Shown piece by piece: positions 1 through 9,895 of a stretch of DNA of 64,000 bases. This DNA comes from Acidobacteriota bacterium (GTDB lineage Bacteria; Actinomycetota; Acidimicrobiia; Acidimicrobiales; RAAP-2): contig JAGWHY010000002.1 of NCBI GenBank assembly GCA_028873575.1, forward strand, positions 94,253 through 158,252. Direction: 5' to 3'. Under the pieces are notes generated by a model. It was not told the origin of the DNA. It saw nothing but the letters and a program-made list of their open reading frames with translations, and made no database searches. How positions within the stretch are numbered: the first letter of the stretch is position 1; each line of letters opens with the position of its first letter. The position numbers were made by a program, and so were the translations under genes.

Positions 1-24
1 CGGGCGGGGAAGTAGTTTTTCCCC

Positions 25-531
25 ATGGCGCGCGTCCTACTGCTGAACGCAACTTTTGAGCCACTCCAATTGGTGAGTGAGCGCCGCGCCGTCGTCTTGA
101 TGCTGGCCGGAAGAGCCGAGCCGATTGCTACTCCCGAGACCCCGGCCGTCTGCCGCTCCGCGTCGGTCGTGGTCGAAATTCCGGCGATCGTGCGACTGCA
201 CGATATGGTGAAAATCCCGTCGAAAGTGCGTACGCCCCCACTCACGCGTCGCTCGTTACTACTGCGCGATAGCTACCGATGCGCGTACTGCTTAGAACAC
301 GCCGACACCATTGACCACGTGGTGCCGCGCTCACGCGGTGGGCGACACGAATGGACCAACGTGGTGGCCGCCTGCCGCCGCCACAACATGCAAAAGGGCG
401 ACCGACTGCTCGAGGAAATCGGCTGGCGGATGCACTTTGAGCCCCGAATTCCCGACGGACCGTGGTGGCGCTGGCGTCACGTGCCCGACCCGGACCCCCT
501 CTGGGAGCCGTACCTGCCGCGGGCGTCGTGA
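25..531 (+). CDS. HNH endonuclease family protein
   Basis: ORF with CAYC...IDHVVPRSRGG...NVVAACRRHNMQKGDR, a classical HNH motif with CxxC. Confidence 0.88.
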   Translation: MARVLLLNATFEPLQLVSERRAVVLMLAGRAEPIATPETPAVCRSASVVVEIPAIVRLHDMVKIPSKVRTPPLTRRSLLLRDSYRCAYCLEHADTIDHVVPRSRGGRHEWTNVVAACRRHNMQKGDRLLEEIGWRMHFEPRIPDGPWWRWRHVPDPDPLWEPYLPRAS

Positions 532-1187
532 TCGACGAGATTGACGAAATCTACGACTACGAGGTACTTCGTCGGTTAGAAGACGCCACGATGTTCGTCG
601 TGCACCCGAGCGCCCCGTTGCTCGTCCTCGGTGGCAATCAACCACCGGACGTCTTGAACGACGAAGGTCGACGTTGGCCAATCCGCCGACGTCGAGGCGG
701 CGGCGGCGTGGTCGCGCTCGCGCCGGAAGACCTCTGGATCGATTTCTGGATTCCGCGAGAGGATCCCCGCTGGCGAGGTGACGTACGTGCGGCGTCCGTT
801 GCGGTGGGCGAATGGTGGTCAGCGGCTCTCCGCGAAGGATTCGACGTGCGCAGTGACGTTCATCGAGGTGGTTTAGAGGGCGACTCTGATCTCCGCGTCG
901 CCTGCTTCGCGGGACGGGGTCCGGGCGAGGTCTTCGTCGACGATCGAAAGGTGGTCGGGGTCACCCAGTGGCACGTGCGCGAGGGTAATTTCCTCTCCAC
1001 CGTGCTGCGCGCGACCGACTCTCGTGATCTCGTCAATCTGTTGCGCGAGCCTCGAACAGACCTCACCGCGGCGCTAACGCATCACGACCTGCACTCGCTG
1101 GGCGTCGACGACGCCGAGACCTTGACCGCTAACTTGCGCGACCGCAGTGGCCCGTGGCGATTTCGTCGTCTCGGCCTCTCCCTCTAA
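528..1187 (+). CDS. Lipoate-protein ligase A-like (BPL/LPL domain) protein
   Basis: RRRRGGGGVVALAPEDLWIDFWIP resembles the RRxSGGGAVxHD motif of LplA/LipB families; probable GTG start at 528 overlapping the stop of the HNH gene (GTGA). Confidence 0.6.
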   Translation: MIDEIDEIYDYEVLRRLEDATMFVVHPSAPLLVLGGNQPPDVLNDEGRRWPIRRRRGGGGVVALAPEDLWIDFWIPREDPRWRGDVRAASVAVGEWWSAALREGFDVRSDVHRGGLEGDSDLRVACFAGRGPGEVFVDDRKVVGVTQWHVREGNFLSTVLRATDSRDLVNLLREPRTDLTAALTHHDLHSLGVDDAETLTANLRDRSGPWRFRRLGLSL

Positions 1188-1285
1188 CCAGCCGTCATCC
1201 CGCCCGTGGCGCGTCGGGACCGTCGACGCTCGCGGTGGAGAGACTCGACTAAAAGAGCCCTCCGTTGGGGCAATCTTGGTGCTCT

Positions 1286-1331
1286 GTGGTGTTAAGTGGT
1301 GTAATGTGTCACGAAGTGGGGGAAAGTGGTG
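1286..1331 (+). promoter_or_regulatory. MraZ operator: five GTGGTG-like boxes with exact 10-bp period upstream of mraZ
   Basis: GTGGTGttaa GTGGTGtaat GTGTCAcgaa GTGGGGgaaa GTGGTG read directly; MraZ is known to bind direct repeats in its own promoter. Confidence 0.8.
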
Positions 1332-1350
1332 AACCCGCGGGAGGGCGTGC

Positions 1351-1773
1351 ATGCTTGGCTTCGTTGGTCAGTTTCAGCACTCGCTGGACGCCAAGGGTCG
1401 ACTCATCTTGCCCGCGAAGTTCCGCGGAGAGTTCGAACGCGGCGGTCACCTGAGCCCGAATACCGAGGGGTGCGTCGCGCTGTGGACGCCGGGGGAGTTT
1501 TCGCGTCAGATGGACGAACGACTCCAGCAGGCGCGGCTCGGTGGGGGCCGCGAGCGTCAACAGGTCCGCTACTGGTCCGCCAATTCCTCCGACGTTGAGT
1601 TCGATCGTCAAGGACGCTTCGCGTTGCCGAGTGCCATTCGCGACTACGGACGACTCCAGGGCGAAGTTCTGATTGTGGGCGCTATTGACCACGTCGAACT
1701 ATGGGATCCCGCGATCTACGACCAACAGGTCAACGCCGCCGAAGAAATCTTTCGACGGGGTGAGTTCGAGTGA
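1351..1773 (+). CDS. mraZ: Transcriptional regulator MraZ
   Basis: 140 aa, FVGQFQHSLDAKGRLILPAKFR N-terminus typical of MraZ; first gene of the dcw cluster. Confidence 0.95.
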   Translation: MLGFVGQFQHSLDAKGRLILPAKFRGEFERGGHLSPNTEGCVALWTPGEFSRQMDERLQQARLGGGRERQQVRYWSANSSDVEFDRQGRFALPSAIRDYGRLQGEVLIVGAIDHVELWDPAIYDQQVNAAEEIFRRGEFE

Positions 1774-1883
1774 AAGGTGTTCAACAGTTTCGGCCGCGGA
1801 CCACGCGCAGCCTGGCAATCGTTCCGACGTGTGGAGAATCCTCCTCCGCCCTCTCCAACGTTGTAGCGATTGAAAGGCTGCGG

Positions 1884-2825
1884 ATGGCCCAAGACCACTA
1901 TCACCAACCCGTGCTCCTCGACGAGATCGTGGCGCTCTTCGCCGACCAACCGGCCGGCGTGATCGTTGACGCCACGGTGGGTGGGGGCGGGCACGCCAGC
2001 GCCATTCTGAGCGCAGCGCCCCAGTTGCGACTACTCGGTATCGACCGTGACCCTGAGGCGCGCGCGCACGCCCGCGCGCGACTCGACGCCTTCGCCGGCC
2101 GTGCGCTGGTCGTTGAGGGCACGTTCGGTCAGTTGGGAACGGTCGTGCGCGAGCACGACGCCTTCGTGGGCACCGACGCGCTAGTGGGCGTGCTCATGGA
2201 CCTCGGAGTCTCCTCGCACCAATTCGACGAAGGTGATCGAGGTTTTTCCTTCCGTTCCGACGCGCCTTTGGACATGCGGATGGATCCGACGAGTGGACTC
2301 ACGGCCGCGGAGTTGCTCACCACGATTAATCAGCATGAACTGGTGCGTATTCTTCGCGCGAGTGGCGAGGCGCGCTTCGCGAACGCCATCGCCAAGTCGC
2401 TGATCGAGACCCAGCCCCGCACGACCTTTGAACTGACCGCCGCCGTCGAACGAGCCGTCCCCCCGGCCGCTCGGCGCCGTGGTCACGTCGCGACGCGCGT
2501 CTTTCAAGCGCTGCGCATCACGGTCAATGATGAAGAGGGCCAGCTCGACCTCGGCCTGGCCTCGGCCATCGACGAACTCGCGGTTGGGGGCGTACTCGCG
2601 GTCATTTCCTATCACTCAGGCGAAGATCGCGCCGTGAAGGCCTACCTCGCCGACCAGGCGAAGGGCGGCTGCACGTGTCCACCCATGCTCGAATGCGTCT
2701 GCGGCGCGACGCCACGCGTGGAGGTCTTCAAGGCGAGCGCGCGTCTCGCGAGTTCTGAGGAAGTGACGCACAATCCGCGCGCACGTTCCGCGCGTCTTCG
2801 CGGCGCCCGAAAGGTAGCGCCGTGA
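1884..2825 (+). CDS. rsmH: 16S rRNA (cytosine(1402)-N(4))-methyltransferase RsmH
   Basis: HQPVLLDEIVALF...VDATVGGGGHASAIL...LGIDRDPEA, typical RsmH; ATG at 1884 chosen over the longer ORF start at 1770. Confidence 0.95.
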   Translation: MAQDHYHQPVLLDEIVALFADQPAGVIVDATVGGGGHASAILSAAPQLRLLGIDRDPEARAHARARLDAFAGRALVVEGTFGQLGTVVREHDAFVGTDALVGVLMDLGVSSHQFDEGDRGFSFRSDAPLDMRMDPTSGLTAAELLTTINQHELVRILRASGEARFANAIAKSLIETQPRTTFELTAAVERAVPPAARRRGHVATRVFQALRITVNDEEGQLDLGLASAIDELAVGGVLAVISYHSGEDRAVKAYLADQAKGGCTCPPMLECVCGATPRVEVFKASARLASSEEVTHNPRARSARLRGARKVAP

Positions 2826-3259
2826 GCGTCATCAGTTTTCCGCGTCGCGTTGACACCCGTCGAAGCCGTCGACCCATCGCCACGACGCGGCCCGCGTCAC
2901 GTCGCGCGCCGGCCCAGGAGCGTCAGCGCTGGCGCGCCGCGACCAGTTCACGCCGCGCGATCGTTGTGGTGGGCGTCGCGTTGGTCATATCTCTAGGCGG
3001 CAGCATGTACGTGGCGAATCGCCAGATTGAGATTCACGCGCTCCAGAACCAACTGCTGCAAGAGCAGTCGAACTACGCCGAACAGGTTGGTTCGCTGACG
3101 AATCTCTCCGCGCCGAGCCAAATCGCGACGCGCGCAGGCGCGCTCCACCTCGTCGGTCCCGTCTCGGTGACGCAGATTCCTACGACCTCATTGACCACGC
3201 CGCTGCCTCTCCCAAAATTTAACGGGTACGCCACGTCGACGTCACGGACGATTCGGTGA
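2822..3259 (+). CDS. ftsL: FtsL-like septum formation protein
   Basis: Single TM followed by coiled coil, located between rsmH and ftsI. Confidence 0.7.
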   Translation: MSVISFPRRVDTRRSRRPIATTRPASRRAPAQERQRWRAATSSRRAIVVVGVALVISLGGSMYVANRQIEIHALQNQLLQEQSNYAEQVGSLTNLSAPSQIATRAGALHLVGPVSVTQIPTTSLTTPLPLPKFNGYATSTSRTIR

Positions 3260-5091
3260 GCTCTCACGGCACGTCGACCCACGCTCGCGCAACGGCTCGT
3301 CCCCGAGTTCACGCAGTCGCGCCACAGGGTCAGCGACGGCTTCGTCTCCTGCGCGCGCTCCTGGCGCTCGGTTTTTGCGCGCTGGGCGTTCGACTGTTCT
3401 TCCTGCAGATTGTCAATCACGCGCACTACGCCCGACTCTCCGTCGCGCAGGTTCGCGTCGACCTAACGACCACCGCCTTACGAGGTGGCATCTACGACCG
3501 GCACGGTCAGATACTCGCGGTCTCGCGCCCGACGTCGTTAGTCATCGCCGACGACTTCCAGATTTCGAATCCGATGAAAGAAGCCCAAGCACTCTCGCCG
3601 CTGGTGAAGGTACCGGTCACGAAACTGACGGCGCTGTTGTCGGAAAAGAACGGCTACGTCATTTTGAACGGTCAGCTCGACTTGAACGACGGGCGAAAGA
3701 TCGCCGCTTTGATGTTTCCCGGCGTCGTCGTGCAGGATTCGAGCGTGCGCACCTACCCTGACGGGACGCTCGGCACGTCGCTACTCGGCGGAACCAACGC
3801 GACGGGCGCGGGGTCGGCCGGTCTCGAGTACGAGTACAACAAGATCTTGGCCGGACAAACGGGTGTAACGCGCGCCTTTGTTTCCTCGACGGGGGTCAAC
3901 CTCCCGGCGTCCTCGTCGACCGTTATTCGAAAGGCGGAGCCGGGGGTCGGCCTCGAACTCTCCCTTGACGCGTCTCTGCAGTACGTCACGGAACGCACCC
4001 TGGCGCAAGACCTCAAGCAGTTCAACGCTCTCACCGGCGTCGCCGTCGTGATGGACGTCAAGACCGGCGAAATCCTGTCCGACGCGTCGCTGGTCAATAC
4101 CAAGACGAAGGCCGGTGTTCTCGGGCCCATCCCCGCGTGGGGTCGTAGCGTCGGGGTTCCGGGAATTGAACAGACGATTAACGATCTGGCGTTTTCACAG
4201 GCCTACGAGCCGGGTTCCGTCTTCAAAGTAGTGACCTTCTCCGCGGCTCTCCAACAAGGATCAATTACGCCGTCGACGGTCTTCGCCGTACCGAACTCGG
4301 TCGTGGTGGGTAGCCGTTACTTCCACGACGCGGAAAATCACGGTCTCGAGCACTTAACCGCGACGCAAGTGCTCGCGCAGTCGTCCAACATTGGCACGTA
4401 CTTGATCGGCAAGCGCGTCGGTGAGGCTGGGCTGTTGGCGCAGGTGGAGCGACTTGGTTTTGGTTCGACGACGTCGGTGGGTTATCCGGGGGAGACCGCT
4501 GGACTTTTGGTGAACGCGTCGAACTGGTACGCGAGCGACCAGGTCGCGCTGCCCATCGGTCAGGTCGACGCGGTGCCCGCCATTCAAGTACTCGACGCCT
4601 ATAACGCCATCGCGAACGGCGGCGTCTTCGTGGAACCGAAGGTCGTGCGTGGCTTCGTCTACCCCAACGGCACCGTCCGAGGCACCCCGGCGAGTACGAC
4701 GCGACGCGTCCTATCACCCGCGGTTGACCAAACCATGATCAAGATGCTCGAGCAGGTGGTGCTCGCGGGTACCGGAACCCACGCGATTATTCCCGGCTAC
4801 GCCGTCGCGGGCAAGACGGGCACCGCCACCATTCCGTACCCGGGTCGCGCCGCGTTGTTGACGGGCAACTACAACGCGAGTTTCGTCGGCTTCGCGCCGG
4901 CGAATAATCCGGTGCTGTCAATGATCGTCGTCGTGGAGCGACCGACGACGGACATTTTTGGTGGTGACGTGGCGGCGCCCGTCTTTCAACAGGTCATGTC
5001 CTACGCCCTTCACCACTACGGCATCCCCTCGACCGGTACCATGCAGCATCCCTTAAAGGGTGGTGCCTCCATTGCGTCGGACGTGACGTGA
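3256..5091 (+). CDS. ftsI: Peptidoglycan transpeptidase FtsI (PBP3)
   Basis: YEPGSVFKVVTFSAAL (SxxK), QSSNIG (SxN), AGKTGTA (KTG) motifs. Confidence 0.95.
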   Translation: MSSHGTSTHARATARPRVHAVAPQGQRRLRLLRALLALGFCALGVRLFFLQIVNHAHYARLSVAQVRVDLTTTALRGGIYDRHGQILAVSRPTSLVIADDFQISNPMKEAQALSPLVKVPVTKLTALLSEKNGYVILNGQLDLNDGRKIAALMFPGVVVQDSSVRTYPDGTLGTSLLGGTNATGAGSAGLEYEYNKILAGQTGVTRAFVSSTGVNLPASSSTVIRKAEPGVGLELSLDASLQYVTERTLAQDLKQFNALTGVAVVMDVKTGEILSDASLVNTKTKAGVLGPIPAWGRSVGVPGIEQTINDLAFSQAYEPGSVFKVVTFSAALQQGSITPSTVFAVPNSVVVGSRYFHDAENHGLEHLTATQVLAQSSNIGTYLIGKRVGEAGLLAQVERLGFGSTTSVGYPGETAGLLVNASNWYASDQVALPIGQVDAVPAIQVLDAYNAIANGGVFVEPKVVRGFVYPNGTVRGTPASTTRRVLSPAVDQTMIKMLEQVVLAGTGTHAIIPGYAVAGKTGTATIPYPGRAALLTGNYNASFVGFAPANNPVLSMIVVVERPTTDIFGGDVAAPVFQQVMSYALHHYGIPSTGTMQHPLKGGASIASDVT

Positions 5092-6488
5092 TGCAGCTCG
5101 GCGATCTCCTCGACGACTGCACGTTGAACGTGGCGACGTCGAGTATCGAAATTTCTAACGTCCAGATTGACTCGCGCCGCTGTGACGAGGGCTCCCTCTT
5201 CGTAGCGCTGCCCGGCGCGACGCGCGACGGTCTTGACTACGCGCTCGACGCCGTGGCGCACGGCGCCCGTTGCGTCGTGGCGAGCGCTCCCGCCGACGTG
5301 GGCGTGCCGGTGGTGACGGTTCCTGGGTCGCAGCTGCACGCACTCTTGACGCACGTTTCCGCGAGCATCGTGGGGCATCCGGAAACGAAAACTCGACTGG
5401 TCGGGGTGACGGGAACCAACGGCAAGACCAGCGTTACGACCATGGTCGCGCAGCTGGCGCGATCGCTCTCGTGGAACGCCGCCACGATTGGCACACTTAC
5501 TAATGAGCGCACGACGCCGGCGCCACCGGAACTCTTCCGCACGCTCGCGCAACTCGTCGAAAATTTTGATCCCGCCAAACGCCACGCGCTCGTGGCCCTG
5601 GAAGTGTCAAGCCACGCGCTCGATCAGCGGCGCGTCGAGGGCTTGCGCTTCCAAGTCGTGGCCTTCACGAATCTCAGTCACGACCACCTCGACTACCACG
5701 GGTCGATGGAGCGGTACTTCGCCGCGAAGGCGTCACTCTTTCACGCCGAATTCGCCCAACGATGCGTGATTTGGGTTGACGACGAGTACGGGGCTCGCCT
5801 CGCCGCGATGACGGAACTTCCCGTCACGCCCGTGTCACGCCGCGACGCGCGCGACGTCGCCCTGACGTTGACGGGCACGACCTTTTTTTGGCGTGACCAT
5901 CTCGTCAACACCTCGCTGCTCGGCTCCTACAACGTGGACAACGCCCTCGTCGCGATGTCCATCATGAGTGCGTTAGGTGCCGACGACGCGCAGGTGGCCC
6001 ACGCGATGGGCGACGTCCATCCCGTGGACGGTCGCTTTGATGTACTCCGGGGCGGCACCGTGACGGTAATCGTGGACTACGCGCATACGCCCGAAGGACT
6101 GCGTCGTCTCCTGGAAGATGTGCGATCGCTGGCGCCGACGAGCCGCGTTTTGACCGTCTTTGGTTGCGGCGGTGACCGTGACCGTACGAAGCGCCCGGAA
6201 ATGGGCGCCGTGGCCTCACTCTTTTCTGACGTTACCGTCGTGACCTCAGATAACCCTCGTTCCGAGTCGCCAGATGCCATCATTGATGACGTACTTGAAG
6301 GAGTGCTCGAAGGTCGTGACGTGCGGCGCGAACGGGATCGACGTCGGGCAATTCAACTCGCGATCGACGCGGCGCTCGCGGGTGACGTGGTCGTTATCGC
6401 GGGCAAGGGTCACGAGACGACCCAGACGATTGGCCAGTTGAGTACGCCCTTTGATGATCGAGTCGTGGCGCAGGAGTTTTTAAAGTGA
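5088..6488 (+). CDS. murE: UDP-MurNAc-tripeptide synthetase MurE
   Basis: VTGTNGKTSVTTM P-loop and DNPRSE motif characteristic of meso-DAP-adding MurE. Confidence 0.93.
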   Translation: MMQLGDLLDDCTLNVATSSIEISNVQIDSRRCDEGSLFVALPGATRDGLDYALDAVAHGARCVVASAPADVGVPVVTVPGSQLHALLTHVSASIVGHPETKTRLVGVTGTNGKTSVTTMVAQLARSLSWNAATIGTLTNERTTPAPPELFRTLAQLVENFDPAKRHALVALEVSSHALDQRRVEGLRFQVVAFTNLSHDHLDYHGSMERYFAAKASLFHAEFAQRCVIWVDDEYGARLAAMTELPVTPVSRRDARDVALTLTGTTFFWRDHLVNTSLLGSYNVDNALVAMSIMSALGADDAQVAHAMGDVHPVDGRFDVLRGGTVTVIVDYAHTPEGLRRLLEDVRSLAPTSRVLTVFGCGGDRDRTKRPEMGAVASLFSDVTVVTSDNPRSESPDAIIDDVLEGVLEGRDVRRERDRRRAIQLAIDAALAGDVVVIAGKGHETTQTIGQLSTPFDDRVVAQEFLK

Positions 6489-6495
6489 CGTTCTT

Positions 6496-7530
6496 ATGTT
6501 GAGTCTGATGGAAGCCGGCGGCGTCGGATTCCTGTTCGCGCTGCTCGTCACGCCCTTGTGGATTCGTTACCTTCGCCGCCACTCCTACGGCCAGCAGATC
6601 CGCGAAGACGGACCCTCAACGCACTTACACAAGGCCGGTACGCCCACGATGGGCGGCGTCGTTATCATGCTCGGCGCGCTCTTGGGCTATCTCATGGGCC
6701 ACGTCGGCACGTCAATCACCATTACGCGCGCGGGGGTCCTCGCGATGTCGGTGACGCTCGCCTCAGGTTTACTTGGATTCGTTGATGATCTACTGGCGAT
6801 TCGCAATGCTCGCAACCTTGGACTGAACAAGCGAGGAAAATTCGCGGGCCAATTCGCGATCGCGGCGGCGTTCGCGATTTTGGGGATCGATTGGGTCCAC
6901 ACGTCGACGCGGCTCTCCTTTACTCGTTTGAGCTTGCCCGGTTGGAACCTGACGGCGAGCGGCTGGATGGTTTTGGCGGTGTTTGTCGTTATCGCCACGT
7001 CGAACGCCGTCAATCTGACGGACGGACTCGACGGGCTCGCCGCGGGTTCGGCGACCTTTTGCTTTGGCGTGTTGTCGATAATTGGCTACTGGCAGTTTCG
7101 TCACTATTCGATCTACCAACTGCACGCGGCCCTGGATCTCGGGCTGGTGGCGGTGGCGCTCGTGGGGGCATGTCTCGGTTTTCTCTGGTGGAACGCGGCC
7201 CCGGCCAAAATCATTATGGGCGACACTGGTTCACTGGCCATTGGCTCCGCGCTGGCGGCGGTGTCGTTGTTGATGAACCTCGACTTACTACTCGTGGTCA
7301 TTGGTGGACTCTTCGTGGCCGAAACGTCGTCCGTTATCTTGCAAGTGCTGAGCTTTCGCCTTTTTGGGCGACGCATTTTTCGCATGGCGCCGTTCCATCA
7401 CCATTTTGAACTTCGCGGGTGGCCCGAAACGACCGTCATTATCCGATTCTGGATTCTGGCGGGGCTGTTGGCGGCGCTGGGACTGGGCATCTTCTACGGC
7501 GACTTTTTGAAGATCGCGAAGGTCGTTTAA
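6496..7530 (+). CDS. mraY: Phospho-MurNAc-pentapeptide transferase MraY
   Basis: Polytopic; TPTMGG, NAVNLTDGLDGLA and MAPFHHHFE motifs. Confidence 0.95.
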   Translation: MLSLMEAGGVGFLFALLVTPLWIRYLRRHSYGQQIREDGPSTHLHKAGTPTMGGVVIMLGALLGYLMGHVGTSITITRAGVLAMSVTLASGLLGFVDDLLAIRNARNLGLNKRGKFAGQFAIAAAFAILGIDWVHTSTRLSFTRLSLPGWNLTASGWMVLAVFVVIATSNAVNLTDGLDGLAAGSATFCFGVLSIIGYWQFRHYSIYQLHAALDLGLVAVALVGACLGFLWWNAAPAKIIMGDTGSLAIGSALAAVSLLMNLDLLLVVIGGLFVAETSSVILQVLSFRLFGRRIFRMAPFHHHFELRGWPETTVIIRFWILAGLLAALGLGIFYGDFLKIAKVV

Positions 7531-8783
7531 TGGCGACGACGCGTGAGGCACGGGGGCTCTTTCACGCCTTTCCGCGCGGCAACGTGCAGGGCCGCGCGCT
7601 ACTTATCGTCACGGGCCTCCTGGTCGCGCTCGGTACGGTGGCCGTGGCTTCCGCGAGCGAGGGTCAGTCCGCGGCGAACGGCGCGTCCTCGTTTTCCATC
7701 ATCGTTCACGATCTCGCTTACTTAACCCTCGGGATGTTCGCCTTCTACGTGGCCGCCCGCGTGCGACTCGAACGCCTGGTGCACCGCGCGCCGGCCCTCA
7801 TTGTGTCGGGGCTGGCCATGTTGGCGGCGGTGATGGTGGTGGGCGTGAGCGCGAACGGTGGCAAGCGTTGGCTGAACCTGCACCTGATCTTCCTGCAGCC
7901 CTCGGAGCTCTTTAAGTTGTTCACCGTGTTGTTTCTCGCGTGGCTGGTGCAGCATCACCACGACGAACTCAATAATTGGCGCCAATTGGCCGTCTGGACC
8001 GTGCCGGTCTGGCTGGGCGCGGGACTCATCGTTCTCGAGCCCGATATTGGGACGTCGTCGGTTGTGCTCATCATCGCCGTTTCGATACTGGCCGTCGCGG
8101 GGCTTTCGCGGTACCTTCTCACGCGCGTGATTGGTCTCGGCGTGATCGCCATGGTGGGCTACATGTTCGCCAAGCCGTACTCGGCCCGACGCTTTTTCTC
8201 CTTCCTGCACCCCAACAGTGACCTGCAGGGCGCCGGCTATCAACTCTTGCAGTCGCGCATTGGTCTGGGTTCAGGTGGCCTGACGGGACTGGGGCTCGGA
8301 CACAGCCGAGCGAAGTGGGGGATTCTCCCTAATCCGCACACCGACTTCATCTTCACCATCTTTGGTGAGGAGCTGGGATTCATCGGCGCGATGGTGGTGC
8401 TCGCGCTGTTCGTCGCGTTCCTCTTCGCGGCCCTCGCCATCGCCCGACGTTGCAGCAATCAGGTGTACCGACTCGTCGCGGTCGGCATTGCCACCTGGAT
8501 CACCGTGGAGGCGCTCATCAACGTGGCCTCCGTCGTGGGGTGGTGGGCCGTCACGGGCATTCCCTTGCCCTTCTTTTCCTACGGCGGAACCGCCCTCATC
8601 AGTGAACTCGCGGCGGTGGGCCTGCTCTACAACGTGGCGCACGATCAAAGCCGGAGTTCGGATCTGACGATTCGCGAGTATCGACTGACTAATTTTCGCG
8701 AAACCATTGAACGGCCGCGAACTCGTCCACGGGTCGCGAGCCACCCCTACGCGCCGCCGCGGCCCACTCGCCGGGAGTACTAA
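7530..8783 (+). CDS. ftsW: Lipid II polymerase/cell division protein FtsW
   Basis: SEDS family signatures: QPSELFKL, GAGYQLLQSRIGLGSGGLTGLGLGHSRAKWGILPNPHTDFIF, PLPFFSYGGT. Confidence 0.93.
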   Translation: MATTREARGLFHAFPRGNVQGRALLIVTGLLVALGTVAVASASEGQSAANGASSFSIIVHDLAYLTLGMFAFYVAARVRLERLVHRAPALIVSGLAMLAAVMVVGVSANGGKRWLNLHLIFLQPSELFKLFTVLFLAWLVQHHHDELNNWRQLAVWTVPVWLGAGLIVLEPDIGTSSVVLIIAVSILAVAGLSRYLLTRVIGLGVIAMVGYMFAKPYSARRFFSFLHPNSDLQGAGYQLLQSRIGLGSGGLTGLGLGHSRAKWGILPNPHTDFIFTIFGEELGFIGAMVVLALFVAFLFAALAIARRCSNQVYRLVAVGIATWITVEALINVASVVGWWAVTGIPLPFFSYGGTALISELAAVGLLYNVAHDQSRSSDLTIREYRLTNFRETIERPRTRPRVASHPYAPPRPTRREY

Positions 8784-9895
8784 TGGCGCGAACCGTCGTC
8801 ATTACCGGCGGCGGCACCGGAGGGCACGTCTTTCCGATGCAGGCAATCGCGGAGCAGCTCGAAGCGCGTGGGTGGTCGCCCGACGAGTTGCGCTTCGTCG
8901 GCAGCGAGCACGGTCAAGATCGTCGGCTCCTCGGCGGTGGCGCTGTTCCGCTCACCACGTTGCCGGGACGAGGTCTTCGCCGGTCACGTCGCCCCCGCGA
9001 CGTGGTGGCGAACGCGCGCGCCGCGGTTGGCTTAGTCGTGGGCCTGGTGCGCGCGACGGTGTGTATCCGCAAATGGCGTCCTGCCGCGGTCGTTTCCGTC
9101 GGCGGGTACGCGTCCTTCGCCGTTGACACGGCGGCCGTGTGCTGGCGCGTGCCGTTGATTCTGGTCAACTTTGACGCGGTCCCCGGCGCGGTGCATCGTC
9201 TGTTCGCGCGCTTCGCCGCCGCCACGTGCGTCGCGTTCGGCGAGGACGGTTCCGGGGTGCGCGTCACGGGCACGCCGCTTCGGGCCTCGATTGAAGCGGT
9301 CGCGCGTGACGACGCGTCACGCGCAGTCGCGAAGTCGCACTGCACGCCTCCTATCGAGGAGGAGCGTTGGGTCGTCGTGGTGATGACCGGCTCACTCGGA
9401 TCACTGCGGGTCAATCGAGCCGTCAGCGATCTCGCGCGGCGTTGGTCAGCGCGCACGGACGTGACGTTGTGGCACGTCACGGGTCGCCGCGACTTCGACG
9501 AGGTCCGCGCGGCGACGCCCAAACTCGAGGGGCTCGACTACCGCGTCGAAGCCTTCGCGGATATGTCGATCCTGTGGGCGGTCGCTGATCTCGCGGTGTG
9601 TCGAGCCGGGGCTATTACGGTCGGTGAATTGACGACGCTCGCGATTCCCTCGGTGTTGGTCCCGTTGCCGGGCGCGCCCGGCGATCATCAAGCACACAAC
9701 GCACGGCGGATGAGTGACGTCGGCGCCGCGGTGGTGTTACCCGACGAGCGCTGCACGGGCGAGGCGCTGGCCGACTGTCTCGAACCTTTGATGGATCGCG
9801 CCCGCGTCGCGGCGATGAGTGCGGCGGCGGCGACGCTCGCTCGCCCGCACGCCGCGGCCGCGATTGCCCGCGTCGTCGCGGACGTGGTGTCGTGA
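8783..9895 (+). CDS. murG: UDP-GlcNAc--MurNAc-pentapeptide GlcNAc transferase MurG
   Basis: TGGGTGGHVFPMQAIAEQL N-terminus; C-terminal CRAGAITVGEL; dcw context. Confidence 0.93.
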   Translation: MARTVVITGGGTGGHVFPMQAIAEQLEARGWSPDELRFVGSEHGQDRRLLGGGAVPLTTLPGRGLRRSRRPRDVVANARAAVGLVVGLVRATVCIRKWRPAAVVSVGGYASFAVDTAAVCWRVPLILVNFDAVPGAVHRLFARFAAATCVAFGEDGSGVRVTGTPLRASIEAVARDDASRAVAKSHCTPPIEEERWVVVVMTGSLGSLRVNRAVSDLARRWSARTDVTLWHVTGRRDFDEVRAATPKLEGLDYRVEAFADMSILWAVADLAVCRAGAITVGELTTLAIPSVLVPLPGAPGDHQAHNARRMSDVGAAVVLPDERCTGEALADCLEPLMDRARVAAMSAAAATLARPHAAAAIARVVADVVS

